Positions 1-28,447 of a DNA stretch of 64,000 nt are shown here, piece after piece. The position numbers and the translations under genes were made by a program. A model generated the notes under the pieces. That model was not told the origin of the DNA and searched no databases. It was given only the letters and a program-made list of their open reading frames with translations. Positions within the stretch are counted from its first letter, which is position 1. Each line of letters starts with the position of its first letter. This DNA is from Leptospira adleri (GTDB lineage: Bacteria; Spirochaetota; Leptospiria; Leptospirales; Leptospiraceae), in NCBI RefSeq assembly GCF_002811985.1, contig NZ_NPDU01000020.1, positions 5,805 to 69,804 of the forward strand. The letters run 5' to 3'.

Positions 1-1
1 G

Positions 2-1354
<1,353 letters not shown>

Positions 1355-1363
1355 ATTACGATT

Positions 1364-3507
<2,144 letters not shown>

Positions 3508-3511
3508 TTCT

Positions 3512-4448
<937 letters not shown>

Positions 4449-4477
<29 letters not shown>

Positions 4478-4712
4478 GAACGGAACCGGTATGCACGCAA
4501 GACCGGCGTCCGTGTTTGTAAACTGTGCTTCCAAATTTCCTTGTGAAATCACGGTTGTCAAAGACGACGTGGAAGTAAACGGAAAGAGCATCATGGGACT
4601 GATGATGCTCGCTCTCGCGCCGGGAAACGAATTTACGATTCAGGTGCGGGGCGATAAAGAAGACGAAGCCCTGGAGGCTTTGACGAATATCGTAAAAAAC
4701 GATTTTGCCTGA
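4449..4712 (+). CDS. ptsH: Phosphocarrier protein HPr
   Basis: This 87-residue HPr-family protein is the partner of the adjacent HprK. The phospho-accepting histidine is in GMHARPAS (His16). The regulatory serine is in GKSIMG (Ser47), the residue HprK modifies. The start is a TTG inside the 3' end of hprK, which gives a 29-base overlap. An ATG start would remove the start of the fold, so the TTG is needed. Both phosphorylation sites are intact, so His phosphorylation by an enzyme I encoded elsewhere cannot be excluded. Confidence 0.95.
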
Positions 4713-4730
4713 TCCTTTTCTCTTTTCGCA

Positions 4731-6521
<1,791 letters not shown>

Positions 6522-6527
6522 AACGCA

Positions 6528-7866
6528 ATGAAAATATTTATCGCCGACGACGAACCTGAAATCAGAAAATCACTGAAGGAAATTTTGGAAGACGAAGGCT
6601 TCGAAGTCGAAACGTTTTCCACGGGAAAAGCGCTGCTCAAACAGCTCAAAGGCGACCGACCTTCGCTTATCCTTCTCGACGTTTGGCTCGGAAAAGAAGA
6701 CGGAATCGTAGTCTTGGACGAATGCAAAAAACTCTATCCGACTCTACCAATCCTTATGATCTCCGGTCATGGAACGATTGAAATCGCCGTCGCTGCCACT
6801 AAAAAAGGAGCTGTGGATTTTTTGGAAAAACCTCTTTCCATCGAAAAAGTTCTTCAGGCGATCGAGAACGTCGTTCAACCGGAGGAAAAAAATCAAAACG
6901 TTGAAATCAAATTAGAATATGATGAAATACTAGGAAACTCTCCCGCGATTCAAAAAGTGAAATTTGCGATCGCACAGGCGGCTTCCACGAACGCCCGCGT
7001 TTTTATCTACGGAGAAAACGGAACCGGGAAGGAGCTAGTAGCCAAAACTATATTCAAAAATTCTAAACGAAAGGATCAACCCTTCGTGGAGATGAACTGC
7101 GCCGCCATTCCGGAAGAATTGATCGAATCGGAACTGTTCGGTTTCACAAAAGGAGCCTTTACTGGAGCGACCGATTCCAGGATAGGAAAGTTCGAAGCCG
7201 CGAACGGGGGCACTTTATTCTTAGATGAGATCTGCGACATGTCTCTTTCGACCCAGGCAAAAGTATTAAGAATTCTGCAAGAACAACGTTTCGAAAAATT
7301 AGGAAGCACCGAAACGATCACCGTTGACGTTCGAATCATCGCAGCCACCAATATCCCGGTGGAAGAGGCGATCCGAGACGGTAAATTCAGGGAAGACCTT
7401 TATTATCGTTTGAACGTGATCCCGATCACGATTCCCCCTTTACGGGAAAGAACTTCGGACATTCCTTTGTTAGTCGATTATTACATCTCAAAAACTTTGG
7501 AAGAGAACAACCTTCCTCCTAAAAAAATCGAATCGGAAGCGGTGTCGATCCTTCAAAATCACTTTTGGCCCGGGAACATACGGGAACTCAAAAACATCAT
7601 GGAACGACTTTGTATTATGACCGTAGGAGCGACAATCACCGCAAGCGACGCAAGGGACGCACTCAAAGGTTTTAAAACCGCAAACGAAATGGTGGAACTC
7701 GGCGATTTCAGAAAGGCTAAAGAAGAATTCGAAAGACAGTATATTATAAAAACATTACAGACCAACGAGGGGAACGTTACTAGAACCTCGCGAGTTTTAG
7801 GAATCGAACGTTCCCATTTATACAGAAAGATGAAGTCGCTTAACATTTCTTCGGATCAGTACACCG

Positions 7867-7874
<8 letters not shown>
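6528..7874 (+). CDS. NtrC/NtrX-family sigma-54-dependent response regulator
   Basis: This DNA-binding response regulator should activate sigma-54 promoters after phosphorylation by the neighbouring kinase. The receiver domain (1-120) has the acidic pair at D7-D8 and the phospho-acceptor Asp51 in LLDVWLG. The AAA+ domain (about 140-370) carries Walker A GENGTGKE, the sigma-54-contacting loop GAFTGA near residue 210, and GNIREL. A Fis-type helix-turn-helix ends the protein (TRTSRVLGIERSHLYRKM). Length (448) and domain order match NtrX. The combination with rpoN just upstream suggests one regulatory unit. Its targets are unknown. Confidence 0.93.
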
Positions 7875-10649
<2,775 letters not shown>

Positions 10650-10650
10650 T

Positions 10651-12586
<1,936 letters not shown>

Positions 12587-12590
<4 letters not shown>

Positions 12591-13234
12591 AAATTTCCGC
12601 ATCCATCTTAGCGACCAAACTTACCGAACTCGGCAAAACCGTTCCCGATTACGATCCTTCCGCTATCGATTTGATGCACATGGATGTGATGGACGGGAAC
12701 TTTGTTCCTCAGATCAGCTTCGGAGAAGCTCTGAGCAAAGAAGTGAAGGCTCTGACTTCCATTCCTTTGGACGTTCACTTGATGGTTTCCAAACCGGAGA
12801 ACCACGTTTCCAAATATTACGAACTCAATCCTTATTGTATCACCTTCCATATCGAGACGACGGATTTTCCGGTACGACTCGCTCAGGAAATCAAATCCCA
12901 TGGAACCAAGGTGGGAGTTTCCCTCAATCCGGGAACTCCGGTTTCTTCTCTGGAAAACGTTCTTCCGTATATCGATCTGATTCTTTTGATGACCGTGGAA
13001 CCCGGATTTTACGGACAAAAGTTTATCGTAAACGGAATGGAGAAAATCCGCAAAGCAAAAGAACTCATCGGATCCAGACAGATCGAACTGGAAGTAGACG
13101 GCGGGGTCAACGACACGAACATACAAGAGTTAAAGAAGAATGGGGTCGATATCGTGGTCGTGGGTGCGGGACTTTATAAGACCGGAAACCCGGTGGATAA
13201 CGCAAAACATCTCAAATCCTTAGCGAAACCTTGA
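12587..13234 (+). CDS. rpe: Ribulose-phosphate 3-epimerase
   Basis: Rpe interconverts ribulose 5-phosphate and xylulose 5-phosphate in the pentose phosphate pathway. The 215-residue TIM barrel has the family motifs [16 protein letters not shown] near residue 25, [11 protein letters not shown] near 63, [13 protein letters not shown] near 135 and LEVDGGVN near 168, which includes the catalytic aspartates. It starts with TTG overlapping the stop of the PASTA gene (TTGA). The next gene starts after 122 bases with its own promoter candidate, so rpe probably ends this transcription unit. Confidence 0.96.
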
Positions 13235-13258
13235 ACCTGCTTTTTGTCGGATCATTTC

Positions 13259-13287
13259 TTGACAGAGGGACATATTGTCCAATATTG
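13259..13287 (+). promoter_or_regulatory. Candidate sigma-70 promoter for the rpsP operon
   Basis: TTGACA is present at 13259-13264. At 16-18 bases spacing there is an AT-rich -10-like stretch (AATATT/TATTGG, 13281-13288). It lies in the only sizeable gap before rpsP, about 70 bases upstream of its start, which fits a promoter for the ribosomal operon. The -10 element is imperfect. Confidence 0.5.
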
Positions 13288-13353
13288 GTAAAAATCATGC
13301 ATTCTTTTTTTGTACATTCTTTTGTACGGAAAAAATGATAAAAGGAAAACGAT

Positions 13354-13622
<269 letters not shown>

Positions 13623-13623
<1 letters not shown>

Positions 13624-13853
13624 TGGAAGAATTGCTGAAGTACATCGTTGCTTCTCTCGTTGAATTTCCCGAAGAAATCGTAATTCGGGAAATCGAAGGA
13701 GAAGAACAAAACATCATCGAACTTCGAGTTTCCCCGAAAGACGTGGGAAAAGTAATCGGTAAGAACGGTCGTATTGCAAAATCCCTGCGCGCGATTCTTA
13801 CTGCGGCTTCCGTAAAAGCAGGAAAAAACTTCTCGCTCGAAATCATTGACTGA
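13623..13853 (+). CDS. khpA: KH-domain RNA-binding protein KhpA
   Basis: This 76-residue single KH-domain protein belongs to the YlqC/KhpA family. The nucleic-acid-binding GxxG loop is visible in [13 protein letters not shown] near residues 45-57. The usual gene position between rpsP and rimM is kept. Known family members bind RNA broadly and can pair with KhpB, which is not encoded in this window. Its end overlaps the TTG start of rimM by 8 bases. Confidence 0.95.
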
Positions 13854-14365
13854 AGGCTGGATTTCACTCGGCCAACTCGGAAAACCCTTTGGAATCAAAG
13901 GGTTTCTTCGTTTTAACGTGAGAGAAACCGTTCTCACCGAATTCAAACTTCCAATCCAACTAAAACTTCGAAAACCGGATCCGAACTTTCCGGAAAAAGA
14001 GATTACCGTACTTGAGTTGCAACCGCATACCGGCAAATTCATCGTACGGATCGAAGGAATCGATTCTCCCGAAGCGGCGGAAAGACTGACGGGAGGAATT
14101 CTTCTTTTACCCGCTCATTTACTTCCCAAGATCCAAACCAAGGACGAATTTTACATCTCCGATTTGATAGGATTAGAAGCCGTGGACCAATCCGGAAATA
14201 AATTGAATTGGACCCTTCGAGAAGTTTTGGAAAACCCGGCGCATCCGATTCTTGCATTTACACAAAAGGAAGGACCGGAAATCCTAATTCCCTTTATCCA
14301 TATCTATGTCGGAGAAGTTGACTTAGAAAAAAAAACCGTCGCTCTGATTCATCCGGAGGTATGGA

Positions 14366-14376
<11 letters not shown>
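13846..14376 (+). CDS. rimM: Ribosome maturation factor RimM
   Basis: RimM assists maturation of the 30S head by binding S19. The 176-residue protein has the N-terminal beta-barrel opening [17 protein letters not shown] and a C-terminal PRC-barrel part containing [12 protein letters not shown] and [10 protein letters not shown]. The start is TTG inside the khpA end. Its 3' end overlaps trmD by 11 bases. The family signature and the rpsP-khpA-rimM-trmD-rplS order make this secure. Confidence 0.95.
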
Positions 14377-15462
<1,086 letters not shown>

Positions 15463-15469
15463 TCCCTGT

Positions 15470-16141
15470 TTGCTGGAAACTAAAACCAAGTTTGAACCGG
15501 AAGAACTCCGGTTCTATTCAGAGTCCATTCCCTGTGGAATCGACGAAGCAGGAAGAGGTCCTTATGCAGGGCCTCTTTCTGTTGCTTTAGCCTCTTTTTC
15601 AAAAAACACGTTGGAACAAATTCTGGAAGGTAAAATTCTCCAGGGACTGACGGATTCTAAAAAACTATCCGAGAAAAAACGGGAGGCCTTGTATCCCGAA
15701 ATTCTCAAACACGCTCAAATTTCCTACCGAACATTCTTAAGTCCTCAGTACATCGATCGGGCAGGAATCAATCGAGCCGTTTTAGAGGGGATTCGAAAAT
15801 GCGCCAAATTGGCGATTCGAGTTTCCAATTCCACTCATCCGCTTCAACTTTTGATCGACGGCAACTATAACTTCAATCGATATCCGGAATGGAGCTTTTT
15901 AAAGAACCGATCGGTTTTTTATACGAAAGGGGACCTAAGAATCGTAAGCATAGCAGCGGCTTCGATCCTCGCAAAAGTAAGCCGAGATCGATATATGGTC
16001 TCCATTTCCAAAAAATACCCTCGTTACCAATTTGAACAACACAAAGGATACGGAACAAAACTTCATGAGGAACTGATTGTTCGCCACGGTCTTTCCGATA
16101 TTCATAGAAGAAGTTTCACCGGAAAATTCTTAGAATCTTAA
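15470..16141 (+). CDS. rnhB: Ribonuclease HII
   Basis: RNase HII cuts RNA in RNA-DNA hybrids and removes misincorporated ribonucleotides. The catalytic acidic set is visible: [14 protein letters not shown] (Asp-Glu), LLIDGNYN and [14 protein letters not shown], with HKGYGT near the end. The frame is open from an ATG at 15389 inside rplS. Conservation is expected to start near the DEAGRG motif, so I prefer the TTG at 15470 (223 residues), 8 bases after rplS. The ATG would add 27 Lys/Leu-rich residues overlapping L19. The assignment is certain; the start is not. Confidence 0.93.
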   Translation: MLETKTKFEPEELRFYSESIPCGIDEAGRGPYAGPLSVALASFSKNTLEQILEGKILQGLTDSKKLSEKKREALYPEILKHAQISYRTFLSPQYIDRAGINRAVLEGIRKCAKLAIRVSNSTHPLQLLIDGNYNFNRYPEWSFLKNRSVFYTKGDLRIVSIAAASILAKVSRDRYMVSISKKYPRYQFEQHKGYGTKLHEELIVRHGLSDIHRRSFTGKFLES

Positions 16142-16170
16142 AAATTGTTTCTTTATTTTGAAATTATTTT

Positions 16171-16221
16171 TTGACAAAGGATAGAAAACCCGGCGGGAAC
16201 CTCGTACCAGGTCCGTATAAT
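16171..16221 (+). promoter_or_regulatory. Possible promoter elements before the FliK-like gene
   Basis: The 119-base gap after rnhB holds a TTGACA at 16171-16176 and a perfect TATAAT at 16216-16221. They are 39 bases apart, too far to be one standard promoter. TATAAT alone, with no good -35 partner at 17 bases, could be a weak promoter for the genes starting at 16261. Confidence 0.3.
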
Positions 16222-16260
16222 GGTTAGCTCCTTTCACGTTCCAGAAGAGGACGGATTCTT

Positions 16261-17010
16261 ATGAAACTTTCCGCGGATGTTTCCGCTGGGAATCTGCGTC
16301 TCGATTTGGGAAGAAATTCGGAACTCGGTAAATCCGAATTTCAGAACTTGTCTTTGAATCCCAGGGTCAAAGCCTTGGTTTTGGAGATTTTTCCGGGAGG
16401 GGCTTGGATTTCTTTAGCGGGGAAAAGAATCAAAACAAGTTCCGATTCAACCCCCATGTTTGTGGGAGAAATTCTTACGTTAGCCGCTAAGTCGGGGAAA
16501 AGGGGCGTCGAACTGAAAATCATCGAAAGAGAATTGTCCACCATCGATAGTCCGCTCTCAAAACTCCAAGGAATCGGAATGAGCGTTCGGGATTTATCTG
16601 AGAAAATGTACTTACAAAATCCGTCCGATAACTCAGTGGAAACTTCGCTCCTCCGAGTTTTAAAATCATACTATCCATTTATAGAATGGACTCCGGAATT
16701 ACCGCATTTCCGTTGGGAGTTTCCCGAAGGAAATGCCGAAGGAACCTTGGACGTAAGACAAGAGATGAAAAAATTTCTGTTCCGCATTCAAACCGAAAAG
16801 ACGGGAAAGACACTCGTTTTATTCCTTTGGAAAGAAAGAGCTGGTGAAGACCTACAAATCAACGCTACTTTTGATAATTTTAAAATGTACTTGCACGCTT
16901 GCCAAAACAAAGAAAAATTTAAGCGAATTTTGAATGAGTCTTCTGTGAGCTTTCAAGGATACAATATTGCTTATAAAGCTTCGCTCACTCGGAAGGAATG
17001 GAATGCGTAA
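16261..17010 (+). CDS. Hypothetical protein, possible FliK-like (YlqG-like) C-terminal domain
   Basis: This 249-residue cytoplasmic-looking protein has no signal peptide or membrane helix. Residues 20-95 form a beta-rich segment ([19 protein letters not shown]). The C-terminal half, with [19 protein letters not shown] and ending in [14 protein letters not shown], has the texture of the FliK hook-length-control C-terminal domain, but I see no decisive motif. The context is better evidence. It lies between rnhB and an FlhB C-terminal-like gene, exactly where B. subtilis has ylqG between rnhB and ylqH. A secretion-substrate or export-switch role is inference. Confidence 0.5.
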   Translation: MKLSADVSAGNLRLDLGRNSELGKSEFQNLSLNPRVKALVLEIFPGGAWISLAGKRIKTSSDSTPMFVGEILTLAAKSGKRGVELKIIERELSTIDSPLSKLQGIGMSVRDLSEKMYLQNPSDNSVETSLLRVLKSYYPFIEWTPELPHFRWEFPEGNAEGTLDVRQEMKKFLFRIQTEKTGKTLVLFLWKERAGEDLQINATFDNFKMYLHACQNKEKFKRILNESSVSFQGYNIAYKASLTRKEWNA

Positions 17011-17274
17011 ATGATCAGCGTGGCACTTAAATTCATACCTAAAAAGGACGACGCTCCCGTAATCATCGCGTCGGCTTCCGGCCTTCTCGGTGATGCCATT
17101 CATAAGATCGCGAAAAGAAATTTGGTTCCGATCGTGGAAAATCCGATTCTCGCCGAAACACTTTCCGAACTTCCCGTCGGTCAGGAAATTCCGGAAAATT
17201 TATACAGAGCGGTGGGCGCAATTTTTTCTATGATCTTAGAATTGGATTCTAGTTCGGGAAAAAGGAAAATTTAA
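17011..17274 (+). CDS. FlhB C-terminal-domain-like protein (FlhX/YlqH type)
   Basis: This 87-residue protein corresponds to the part of FlhB/YscU just after the self-cleaving NPTH motif. [19 protein letters not shown] matches the start of that domain, and [19 protein letters not shown] is its conserved core. [15 protein letters not shown] matches the end. The membrane domain and NPTH site are absent. It begins directly after the stop of the FliK-like gene. Such stand-alone proteins occur in spirochaetes, Firmicutes and proteobacteria and may stand in for the cleaved FlhB tail at the flagellar export gate. Family membership is clear; the role here is inference. Confidence 0.85.
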   Translation: MISVALKFIPKKDDAPVIIASASGLLGDAIHKIAKRNLVPIVENPILAETLSELPVGQEIPENLYRAVGAIFSMILELDSSSGKRKI

Positions 17275-17275
17275 A

Positions 17276-18460
17276 ATGAAAAAGTTTGCCGTCTCTGAAC
17301 TCAAACCCGGGATGAGGTTTACAAAACCTGTTTATCTCGATAAGGAAAATCTATTCATTACCTCCAACACTCCGGTTACCGATAGCGATCTCGATCGTTT
17401 GAATAAGTTCGGAATTCAGGAAGTGATGACCGCGGGAGAATTGCTTCAAATCGGCAATTCTATGGATTCGGATCTTTTGGAAACGAGCATCGACGATATC
17501 ATCGTAAATACGATCGTGGACGACGATCTGCAACCTCTCAAAGCCATCTACGATAACCTCAACCGAATCAAAGTTTCGTTTAGCAATCTTTACAGGGAGA
17601 CTACGCAAATTCTTCAGGATGTTTTTAAAAAAACGTTAGAAGAAAAACCTCTGGAAGTCACTCCCGTAAGAGAAATTGCGGAAAAACTGACCGACTTTGT
17701 TCGCTCCAATCAAAATATTTCTTACTTAATTCTTTCAAACAATCCGAGCGGATATTATCTCTACAATCAGATCGCGAACGCGACTTTCTATTCTCTCATC
17801 ATGGGAAAATTGCTCGAATATTCCAGACCGAAGATGATCGATCTCGGAATCTCCTGTTTGCTCGCAGATATCGGTATGTGCAAGGTTCCCGCGACCGTTT
17901 CGGAAAAAAACGAACAGCTTACCGACGAAGAATTCAAAACGATCATGAAACACACAATTTTGGGTTACCAGATTCTTTCACAAAGAATGAAACTCAAAAA
18001 CAACCTCGCCATCGTCGCCCTTCAGCACCACGAGAGATACGACGGAAACGGCTACCCTCAAAAATTGGCTTCCACTGCGATCGAAGAGCAGGCGAGAATT
18101 TACGCGATTGCGGATAACTTTTCGGCTTTGGTCACCAATCGTCCTCATCGAAAAAAGATTCTCCCTCACGAGGCGATCAAATCGATGATCAGCATGGATG
18201 TCGGCAAGTTCGATCTAAAACTCGTTCGTTCCCTTCTCAATCATCTTTCCCTTTATCCAGTGGGTTCCTGCGTGGAACTTTCGGACAAACGAATCGGAGT
18301 GGTCTTGGGCCCAAATCCCGACAAACCGATCCGACCTTGTATTCGTATTATAAAAGATGAATATGGTGAGATGGTTCGAAATCTCATCCTCGTGGACCTT
18401 CTTCGCGACACGAATCTTTTTATTTCCAGGCCCTTGGACTTGCAGGAAATCACAGCCTGA
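17276..18460 (+). CDS. HD-GYP-like protein with altered HD motif
   Basis: This 394-residue cytoplasmic protein has an N-terminal DUF3391-like start ([15 protein letters not shown]), a helical middle and an HD-GYP-like domain from about residue 150 to 310. The GYP signature is intact ([11 protein letters not shown], His251-His252), as are KHTILG (His226) and IADNFSAL. The HD motif itself reads LADIGM (196-201) where active enzymes have LHDIGK, so the metal-binding histidine is replaced by Ala197. The upstream histidine of the HS..RV motif also appears missing. It may bind c-di-GMP or serve as a scaffold rather than degrade it. It follows the FlhB-C-like gene by 1 base. Confidence 0.85.
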   Translation: MKKFAVSELKPGMRFTKPVYLDKENLFITSNTPVTDSDLDRLNKFGIQEVMTAGELLQIGNSMDSDLLETSIDDIIVNTIVDDDLQPLKAIYDNLNRIKVSFSNLYRETTQILQDVFKKTLEEKPLEVTPVREIAEKLTDFVRSNQNISYLILSNNPSGYYLYNQIANATFYSLIMGKLLEYSRPKMIDLGISCLLADIGMCKVPATVSEKNEQLTDEEFKTIMKHTILGYQILSQRMKLKNNLAIVALQHHERYDGNGYPQKLASTAIEEQARIYAIADNFSALVTNRPHRKKILPHEAIKSMISMDVGKFDLKLVRSLLNHLSLYPVGSCVELSDKRIGVVLGPNPDKPIRPCIRIIKDEYGEMVRNLILVDLLRDTNLFISRPLDLQEITA

Positions 18461-18469
18461 TTTTTTTCT

Positions 18470-18820
18470 TTGCAAGACTTCCGAAAACAAAAAGGAATCG
18501 AAGGTGAAAATCTTGCCTGTGATTTCCTGATTTCGATCGGACACGAAATTCTCAGGCGAAATTTTCGATTTTCGCGCGCAGAAATCGACATAATCTCCCG
18601 CAAAGGAGAAGAGCTTCATTTTATCGAAGTCAAAAACTGGAAAGGATTCGAGATTTTCGATCCTCGCATCTCCTTAAACCAAGGAAAACAAAATAGAATG
18701 AGAAGAGCTGCGGAAGGTTTTATGGCAGCAAATCTTCCCTTTCAAAACCATTTTGTCTCATTCGATCTTGTCTTCATAAACTCAAAAAAGGGATGTGAAT
18801 ATTATCCTGGACTCTTTTGA
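18470..18820 (+). CDS. YraN/UPF0102-family nuclease-like protein
   Basis: This 116-residue protein has the restriction-endonuclease-like fold signature of UPF0102. The segments are [15 protein letters not shown], then [20 protein letters not shown], then LHFIEVKNW. The Glu, Asp and EVK residues form the expected metal site. Translation begins at TTG 9 bases after the HD-GYP-like gene. yraN commonly sits next to rnhB in many bacteria, which agrees. Biochemical function of the family is poorly known; a nuclease role is inferred from the fold. Confidence 0.9.
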   Translation: MQDFRKQKGIEGENLACDFLISIGHEILRRNFRFSRAEIDIISRKGEELHFIEVKNWKGFEIFDPRISLNQGKQNRMRRAAEGFMAANLPFQNHFVSFDLVFINSKKGCEYYPGLF

Positions 18821-18864
18821 AATAGTTCGTTAAGGTACTTCCAACAACCACCGAATTCTTAAAT

Positions 18865-19114
<250 letters not shown>

Positions 19115-19126
19115 ACCATGAACTTC

Positions 19127-19148
19127 TCGCTTAACGGGAATTAAGCGA
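19127..19148. terminator. Short hairpin between convergent genes
   Basis: TCGCTTAA at 19127-19134 pairs with TTAAGCGA at 19141-19148 around a 6-base loop. It lies between the small plus-strand gene and the end of comM. No U-tract follows on either strand, so terminator function is only possible. Confidence 0.3.
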
Positions 19149-20670
19149 CGGCCCTGTTTTCTCCGTAATTTCCGGCGTTCTGGAAATTCAGGGCCTCTAG
19201 AAGGTGCCTTTCCTCCACGGTATCACTTGCTTCCAAATCCGCGATCGTCCTTGCAACTTTTCTGATTTGATTGAACTTCCGAATGCTGAGTCTTCGCAAT
19301 CGAATTTGATTTTCGAGTATGTCCTCACAGGCTTCATTGAATCTAAGAATCTGATTCACCGATTCTCCGCGAAGTTGTCCGTTGAAATAAATCCCTTTCT
19401 CTTGGTACCTTCGATTTTGGATTTCCGCCGCTTCGTAGATTCGGTCCCTCGTTTCCTGGAGATCGATTTGAATCCTCTTTCTGTCCTTTTCTTTGGATGG
19501 GAAGATTTGCACTTCCAGATCCACTCGATCACGAAACGGTCCGGAATAGGGGGATTGGTATTTTTTAATCCTCTGCGCATTACACCCACAGGAACCTTTT
19601 TCCACTCCGTAGAATCCGCAGGGACAGGGATTGGTTGCGGCCACGAGCAAAAAATGAGCGGGATAGGTTACGCTTCCGGTGATTCTAGAAACCGTTATAC
19701 TGCCTTCTTCCATCGGTTCTCGAAGCGCTTGTAATACGCCTGATTTATATTCCGAGAGTTCGTCTAAAAAGAGAACCCCTCGATTTGCTAAGGTGACTTC
19801 TCCCATTCTTAGATCTCGAGCTCCCCCGACTAAGGAGATATCCGAGGTAGTGTGGTGGGGCGCTCGGTAAGGTCTTTCCGCATACAATTGTTTGAGCGGA
19901 GATTGAGCCGATTGGATTCTTAAAATATCCAGAGCCTCCGATTCCACGGGAGGGGAAAGAAGAAGGCCCAACATCCTTGCCAAAAGACTTTTTCCAGTTC
20001 CCGGCGGCCCCGTCAAAAGAATGTGGTGCCAACCCGCCGCCGCAATTTGTATCGCACGGAACGCAACCATCTGATCTTGATACAACTCAAATGTCTTCCC
20101 GATCCCCGGAACGTTTACTTGTATCGTGGATTTGATTTCCGGATTTTTCCGATTCTCCAATACGTCTTCTAATTCTTTCAAATGAGAAATTCCGTAGACA
20201 TCGAACTTTTTTAAGAGCGCGGCTTCTTCCTTGTTTTGAAAGGGAAGAATCACTGTATCATATTTCTCCGCGGAAATTCCGGAAAGAATCGGAAGAACCC
20301 CCTTCAAAGGTTTGAGACAACCGTCTAATCCCAATTCTCCGAGAAGTAAGGTCCTCTTTAATTTTCCGGAAGGAAAGATTTGTCCCGTGAGCGCAAGAAT
20401 TCCACAGGCAATCGAAAGATCCAATAAGGTTCCTTCCTTTTTTCTGCCGGCCGGAGCCAAGTTTACAAGAATGTTTTGAAACGGACAAGAATAGCCGCTG
20501 TTCTCCAAAGCGATTCGAACCCTTTCGGAAGACTCTCGTATCGATTGGGCGGCCAAACCCGTAATCATAAATCTCGGTAATCCCCGTTTCAAATTGATTT
20601 CCACAAAAACCGGAAATGCTTCCAAACCTTCTAAATTTGCCCCCGTCAAAGAAATCCAAGAGTTTTTCAT
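19141..20670 (-). CDS. comM: YifB/ComM-family Mg-chelatase-like AAA+ ATPase
   Basis: ComM-family proteins are helicases promoting branch migration when incoming DNA is integrated. The 509-residue protein has an N-terminal Lon-protease-like (ChlI) domain ([28 protein letters not shown]). The AAA+ core has Walker A GPPGTGKS near residue 220, sensor and Walker B regions ([12 protein letters not shown]), and the Cys-rich CPCGFYG-CGC insert typical of this family. A GGAGGG ribosome-binding site precedes the ATG. It is convergent with the small gene at 18917. Whether Leptospira is naturally competent is not shown here. Confidence 0.93.
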   Translation of the reverse strand: MKNSWISLTGANLEGLEAFPVFVEINLKRGLPRFMITGLAAQSIRESSERVRIALENSGYSCPFQNILVNLAPAGRKKEGTLLDLSIACGILALTGQIFPSGKLKRTLLLGELGLDGCLKPLKGVLPILSGISAEKYDTVILPFQNKEEAALLKKFDVYGISHLKELEDVLENRKNPEIKSTIQVNVPGIGKTFELYQDQMVAFRAIQIAAAGWHHILLTGPPGTGKSLLARMLGLLLSPPVESEALDILRIQSAQSPLKQLYAERPYRAPHHTTSDISLVGGARDLRMGEVTLANRGVLFLDELSEYKSGVLQALREPMEEGSITVSRITGSVTYPAHFLLVAATNPCPCGFYGVEKGSCGCNAQRIKKYQSPYSGPFRDRVDLEVQIFPSKEKDRKRIQIDLQETRDRIYEAAEIQNRRYQEKGIYFNGQLRGESVNQILRFNEACEDILENQIRLRRLSIRKFNQIRKVARTIADLEASDTVEERHLLEALNFQNAGNYGENRAVA

Positions 20671-20909
20671 TCTTTCCCTCCGGAATGTACGGTTCCCGTC
20701 TTGGTCTCGCCAAAGTTCTTTTGTTTCTTTTTTTTACTCGATTCATCCGTAAAACACAGGAAAGGGAAAGGTATCGATTCCAAACTTAGAGCGGGCGCGT
20801 TAGAAGAATTAGATAGAAAAGCGGATTCCTGGAAAAATTAAAGAGAATTGAGGAGGATTCTAAAAAAACTAGTTTCAAATACCTTCCCCCTCTGTAATTT
20901 TGCACTGAA

Positions 20910-21284
20910 ATGTTTCGTATCACGGTTTTCCTGCTTTCAGGGATCATTTTTTTTCTTGCAGGCTGTGGAAACCGACTGATTCGCAAAGATGTCGTTGCTC
21001 AAATTAACGAACACTACGCGGATAAGACTTATTACTTGGTTCAAGACAAAAAGGTTTCCAACACGGAAACCTTTAAGAAAGGGATGCTCGTTAAGATCTA
21101 CGTCGAATCGACACCTTCGATGGTAAAGATCAAATGTTATCCTGCGGATCACAAAAGAGAATACGCCATCGGAAGGATGATCATCTATCAATTGAACGAT
21201 GAATACAGCGGAAAGAAGATTACGATAGAGGATCTGGATAAACTGATAGCAAATGAACTCGTGGAATATAAAAAGAAAAAATAG
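20910..21284 (+). CDS. Type II secretion-associated lipoprotein
   Basis: This 124-residue protein has a lipoprotein signal peptide with lipobox LAGC (Cys19). The mature part is small and charged ([33 protein letters not shown]). I see no known enzymatic motif. It heads the string of type II secretion genes and overlaps the next gene by 32 bases. A pilotin-like or other outer-membrane assembly role for the secretin is therefore plausible but only from context. Confidence 0.75.
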   Translation: MFRITVFLLSGIIFFLAGCGNRLIRKDVVAQINEHYADKTYYLVQDKKVSNTETFKKGMLVKIYVESTPSMVKIKCYPADHKREYAIGRMIIYQLNDEYSGKKITIEDLDKLIANELVEYKKKK

Positions 21285-22266
21285 AACCTCCCGAAGAGGC
21301 GGTTCAAGATCGGCGGCACGCTTGTCCGATACTAAAAAGGTGAACGGAAAGTTATTTTTGATCCCCCTTATCTCCTCTTTGGTTCTATCTTCTTCTTTGG
21401 GAGCGGATCCATTGAAGAATTACGACGCGGAAATTTCCGAATACACCAATAAGGATTCCTCTTTTTTTACGGACAAAGAAGAACGTAAAATAAAACAACT
21501 GTTCTCTCAATCTCCGGAAAACTGGCAAGAAGAGAAGTATTCTCTCAATTATCACAAAGACAAATCGAATCTGGAACTTCCTAGCTTTATCAGCGTCAAT
21601 CGAATCATCTCCTCAAAAATCGTAAGCCACAGCGGCGTGGTTTATAAGAATTACGTCGTAAAACCGAAGGACACACTTTCTAAGATCGCTCGAATCATGA
21701 AAACTTCGGTTCAGAAAGTGAGTTCCGCAAACGGACTCAAGAAAAACTCGACACTTCAAGTCGGTCAAAATATTTCTATTCCGGTCCAAGTTCGAAACGC
21801 GAGCCGGGAAAAAGTCGAGTTCCGCAAAGTATTTGTTTCTCCGGTCGTAAACGCAAAAATGACTTCCCGTTTTGGAAGAAGAAAGGACCCGTTTCATACC
21901 GGTTCCGGCGGTTATCACAGCGGAGTAGACTTCGGAGGGGCGCAAGGTTCCCCGATTTTAGCTTCTGCTGACGGAGTAGTTTCCTTTACCGGAGTAAACG
22001 GCGGATATGGAAACACGGTTATCATCGATCACGAGAACGGTTACAAAACGATGTATGCTCATTGTGCAAAAATTACGATCGAGCAGGGAACGAGAGTGAG
22101 CGCGGGAACGGTCATAGGGGCCGTTGGCAGAACCGGATCGGCTACGGGACCTCATTTGCATTTTGAAGTTTTCTTAAACGGAAATCGGATCAATCCGGAA
22201 GCCGCTTTGAGAAAGACGTTGAAGATTGTGACTCCTTTAGACCCCGGTAAGTTTGCCAGACTCTAA
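21253..22266 (+). CDS. LysM/M23-family peptidoglycan endopeptidase
   Basis: This exported protein should bind peptidoglycan and cut its peptide cross-links. A LysM repeat lies near residues 133-178 ([16 protein letters not shown] to [11 protein letters not shown]). The M23 zinc peptidase domain follows, with HSGVDFG and HLHF metal and catalytic residues and an intact [10 protein letters not shown] entry. The start is uncertain. The ATG at 21253 gives an Arg-rich extension, while TTG 21322 or GTG 21340 would give a classic signal peptide ([17 protein letters not shown]). It lies inside the secretion operon just before gspC, so it may open the wall for the secretin complex, which is inference. 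Confidence 0.85.
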   Translation: MNSWNIKRKNRTSRRGGSRSAARLSDTKKVNGKLFLIPLISSLVLSSSLGADPLKNYDAEISEYTNKDSSFFTDKEERKIKQLFSQSPENWQEEKYSLNYHKDKSNLELPSFISVNRIISSKIVSHSGVVYKNYVVKPKDTLSKIARIMKTSVQKVSSANGLKKNSTLQVGQNISIPVQVRNASREKVEFRKVFVSPVVNAKMTSRFGRRKDPFHTGSGGYHSGVDFGGAQGSPILASADGVVSFTGVNGGYGNTVIIDHENGYKTMYAHCAKITIEQGTRVSAGTVIGAVGRTGSATGPHLHFEVFLNGNRINPEAALRKTLKIVTPLDPGKFARL

Positions 22267-22323
22267 CATCCTTTCGAATCGGATGTTACTCAAATCTCTG
22301 AAAGAAATTTACTGATCGGATGT

Positions 22324-23227
<904 letters not shown>

Positions 23228-23233
23228 AAAAAA

Positions 23234-25021
<1,788 letters not shown>

Positions 25022-25022
25022 G

Positions 25023-26696
<1,674 letters not shown>

Positions 26697-26701
26697 ACAA
26701 A

Positions 26702-27928
<1,227 letters not shown>

Positions 27929-27949
27929 TTTAGAATAAGGAGAATTCAA

Positions 27950-28426
27950 TTGAATCTGTCCAAATTAAAAAGAAAATACAGAAAAGGTCTCACACTGATA
28001 GAACTCGCTGTTGTCGTGATCATCTTAGGAGCGCTCATCGCTCTCGTTTATTCCAACTTTCGCCCGGGTGAAATCAGCGACGACACCGCGGCTCTGAAAC
28101 TTAAGAAAGACGCGTACGAATTGCAATCCCATCTGGAACGTTACGCGCAGAGATACGGCTCTTATCCGAGCGACGAACAAGGATTGGAAGCTCTCGTCGA
28201 AAAGCCGACTACGGGAGACGTTCCCGAAGATTGGAAACCGATCCTGAGTAAAAAAGGCGCGATCAACGATCCTTGGGGAACTTCTTATAAGTTAAAAAGA
28301 GATTCGGGAGGAGACGTTCAAATCTTCACTTTAGGTAAAGATAAAAAAGAAGGCGGAGAAGGCAAAAATGCTGACTTCAATATTCTCAACGAAGACGATT
28401 ATCCTTCCGATTTCCGCAGAAAATAA
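27950..28426 (+). CDS. gspG: Major pseudopilin GspG
   Basis: GspG is the main subunit of the type II pseudopilus. The prepilin cleavage site is KG/LTLIEL near residue 14, with Glu5 of the mature protein kept. A 20-residue hydrophobic helix follows. The C-terminal body has the GspG features GSYPSDEQGLEALV and NDPWGTSYKL. TTG is the start codon, placed by the strong AAGGAG site upstream. A prepilin peptidase gene is not in this window and must lie elsewhere. Confidence 0.96.
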   Translation: MNLSKLKRKYRKGLTLIELAVVVIILGALIALVYSNFRPGEISDDTAALKLKKDAYELQSHLERYAQRYGSYPSDEQGLEALVEKPTTGDVPEDWKPILSKKGAINDPWGTSYKLKRDSGGDVQIFTLGKDKKEGGEGKNADFNILNEDDYPSDFRRK

Positions 28427-28447
28427 AATTCCTTCGCCTTTCCGGTT

